NCBI RefSeq assembly: GCF_033100135.1
Contig: NZ_CP136920.1
Coordinates: 1,178,001 to 1,242,000, forward strand
From: Rubellicoccus peritrichatus
GTDB taxonomy: Bacteria > Verrucomicrobiota > Verrucomicrobiia > Opitutales > Cerasicoccaceae
DNA length: 64,000 nucleotides
Reading direction: 5' to 3'
The notes beneath the pieces were generated by a model. It had not been told where the DNA came from and did no database searches. It saw nothing but the letters and a program-made list of their open reading frames with translations. Below, piece after piece: positions 62,602 through 64,000 of this stretch (positions are counted from its first letter, which is position 1; the number at the start of each line of letters is the position of its first letter). Made by a program: the position numbers and the translations under genes.

Positions 62602-64000
62602 TTGACGAACGCGGCGTATTCAGGAATCAGCGCTACAGAAGTGATGTAGCCTCCGTCTTGGTTGATGCGAACGCTAATCGTATTGTCGGTTTTGATAATA
62701 CTGGCGGGAACATCAAATTCTGCCCAACCCCAGTAACGCCCATCTTTACGCTCGGGAGTGAGTTCGATTTTGGCGGGCAGTTTTTTCTCATTAACCATGA
62801 CAGTCATTGGTTCATCGAAACCGTTTTGACGGGATGCGCAGACTCGTAGCTTTGCCCTCACGATGTTGCCAGGCTCAATTTTGACTTTGAAGCGCGCCGA
62901 CTTTCCAGTGGGTTGCAGGATTTTGTTGCCGTAAAAAGTGCGCTCGTTGAGCATCTTCGAAGTATTTGTCGGGCGGTCGAGAGTGATCTCAACAATAGTG
63001 GTTTCCTCAACGGCAACTGGTATTTCCTTCAAGTCTTCGAGAGGTATCGTTTCTTTAACGATACTCGCATTCTCCAGATACATACGATGCTGTTGGATGC
63101 GTTTTGCCTGGTTGCTGCCAAGGATCAGGTCAAGGTCCACTGCGATGCGGTGGGCATTCATGTTATTGATTGCGATATAAACCGTATCACCTGTTGTGAC
63201 TGCATGCGTATGGACTGCAGTATGCTCGGGACTTGTGCGTTTTATTGGCAGGAGCTTGCCTTGGTAGTCTTTCCAGAAATCCAGGTAGTACCCCAGTTTA
63301 TTATTTAAAACGATTTCTCCATTATCATTGACAATAAACAGCCCCTGATCGGTGCCTTTGTTCCAGTGTATGTAGGTGAGTAGGAAGGCACTGGTCAGGT
63401 GTAATTTATCCTGCTGGTTCATGAATCGGATGAGGTAGCCGTTATAGTTTTTAATCTCAATCCACTGCATGCGGTCACTGCCTCCGCCACCGAGTGTGCC
63501 ATACTCCGTGATGAGCCATGGTTTGATATTATCTGTCATGTAGCCATGATTCCACAAGAGGTCGATGACGCCTTCGAGACGTCCGGTCAGGTATCCGCCT
63601 GAGTGCTTTTCGCCACCGTTGAGAATCAGATCCGTGTTCTCGTAAAAGTGGTGCGAGTAAAAATCCATTTTGCCTTTGGTGTCGTCCATGAAATCCATCT
63701 GTTGCTTGCCAACATTGAAGTTTGCATGATCGAGAGCCATCCACGCACTGGTGGGGCCACCAACTTTGACATCAGGATGGTCTTTGCCGATGCGCTCAGC
63801 CATCGCGATGTGGAATTTGGCTAGTTCCTCCCAGCCATCATATCCGGGTTCCCCGTGAAAGGCCCACTCACTGGAGATCGTACTTTCGTTTTTCACTTCC
63901 CACCAGGTCGCAGTTTTACCTAAGAGGTCTTTCTCGGCCTGAATATACTTGGACGCGAGTTCGGCGGCAGCCTCGAAGTCTCTTGGCGTGCCGCGTTCGT
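62598..64000 (-). CDS. GH86-type beta-agarase/porphyranase, N-terminus outside window (partial)
   Basis: 467 residues are inside the window and the frame stays open to the edge, so the N-terminus is missing. Recognisable GH-A clan features: the acid/base Glu in WWEVKNESTISSEWAF, VKVGGPTSAWMALDH, MDFYSHHFYENTD, the nucleophile Glu in PWLITEYGTLG, and LLTYIHWNKG. A C-terminal beta-domain (about the last 170 residues) with KARFKVKIEPG-like strands and VSVRINQDGGYITSVALIPEY looks carbohydrate-binding-like. GH86 enzymes hydrolyse agarose or porphyran from red algae. The signal peptide would lie outside the window. Assignment to GH86 over other agarase families is from recall, not alignment. Confidence 0.8.
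   Translation of the reverse strand, partial: ERGTPRDFEAAAELASKYIQAEKDLLGKTATWWEVKNESTISSEWAFHGEPGYDGWEELAKFHIAMAERIGKDHPDVKVGGPTSAWMALDHANFNVGKQQMDFMDDTKGKMDFYSHHFYENTDLILNGGEKHSGGYLTGRLEGVIDLLWNHGYMTDNIKPWLITEYGTLGGGGSDRMQWIEIKNYNGYLIRFMNQQDKLHLTSAFLLTYIHWNKGTDQGLFIVNDNGEIVLNNKLGYYLDFWKDYQGKLLPIKRTSPEHTAVHTHAVTTGDTVYIAINNMNAHRIAVDLDLILGSNQAKRIQQHRMYLENASIVKETIPLEDLKEIPVAVEETTIVEITLDRPTNTSKMLNERTFYGNKILQPTGKSARFKVKIEPGNIVRAKLRVCASRQNGFDEPMTVMVNEKKLPAKIELTPERKDGRYWGWAEFDVPASIIKTDNTISVRINQDGGYITSVALIPEYAAFVN

Noticed and set aside
1-64000. CRISPR array, tRNA or rRNA gene, prophage
   Set aside because: No regular spaced repeats, cloverleaf-like segments, rRNA wording, integrase or phage structural genes were found in reading the window.

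Overview
The window looks like a chromosomal segment of a marine Verrucomicrobiota bacterium, most likely class Opitutae (Puniceicoccales-like). The reasons are an SHD1 domain, an exosortase-EpsI fusion together with a PEP-CTERM protein, a GH86-type agarase or porphyranase, a Trp-rich C-terminal module on a large secreted propeller protein, GxxExxY debris and dense short palindromic repeats. This placement is inference from protein character; there is no rRNA gene here. Genes are mostly intact, on both strands, in short operons. I see no tRNA, rRNA, CRISPR array, prophage or transposase.

Layout. 0-4.3 kb: a minus-strand Rhs/YD-repeat locus in which one Rhs protein is split into two separately secreted proteins, followed by a translationally coupled secreted ORF that runs off the window edge. 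4.4-7.6 kb: a two-gene unit (SHD1-esterase-GyrI-like protein plus O-antigen-ligase-like membrane protein). 7.6-13 kb: a GntR-PurM fusion divergent from a methyltransferase across a perfect inverted repeat, a DoxX-like protein, ThrH, a UbiA-like protein, and a pentameric ligand-gated ion channel (pLGIC) homologue. 13-25.6 kb: a repeat-scaffold secreted protein, an ABCG-type transporter, a serine-hydrolase-fold protein lacking its catalytic residues, a GAF-containing PilB/GspE ATPase, phosphatidylserine decarboxylase, and a large secreted beta-propeller protein. 25.7-34.3 kb: central metabolism (pyruvate dehydrogenase E1alpha-E1beta-E2, Nudix, pyruvate carboxylase, PdxH). 34.4-44.5 kb: a PEP-CTERM protein, a cupin, a lactonase, a three-gene unit (DAP-decarboxylase family, beta-helix, fungal-type cystathionine gamma-synthase), STAS, GNAT, Ada, SDR. 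44.7-52.7 kb: MFS, RuvB, an AI-2E family permease, a zinc-ribbon protein, a peroxiredoxin-like protein, AIM24, NamZ, DUF2062. 53-57.3 kb: an ECF sigma factor with an anti-sigma/VWA protein, then RsmE. 57.3-64 kb: RNase Y, exosortase-EpsI, GT9, a K+ channel-like protein and a partial GH86 enzyme.

How the parts connect. PDH and pyruvate carboxylase lie close together and control the fate of pyruvate. The exosortase (58982-60637) is the expected processing enzyme for the PEP-CTERM protein at 34436-35011. The ECF sigma factor and the membrane-anchored VWA protein form an envelope-signalling pair. The GH86 enzyme points to use of red-algal polysaccharide.

The most unusual observations are: (1) a GntR DNA-binding domain fused to the purine enzyme AIR synthase, with a perfect palindrome in front of the gene; (2) a two-protein split Rhs with a coupled third secreted ORF; (3) three transposase-less elements bounded by CTAG with terminal inverted repeats, two of which abut and supply the TAG stop codon of a neighbouring gene; (4) a bacterial pLGIC; (5) a beta-lactamase-fold pseudoenzyme; (6) a fungal-type cystathionine gamma-synthase in tight linkage with a secreted beta-helix gene.
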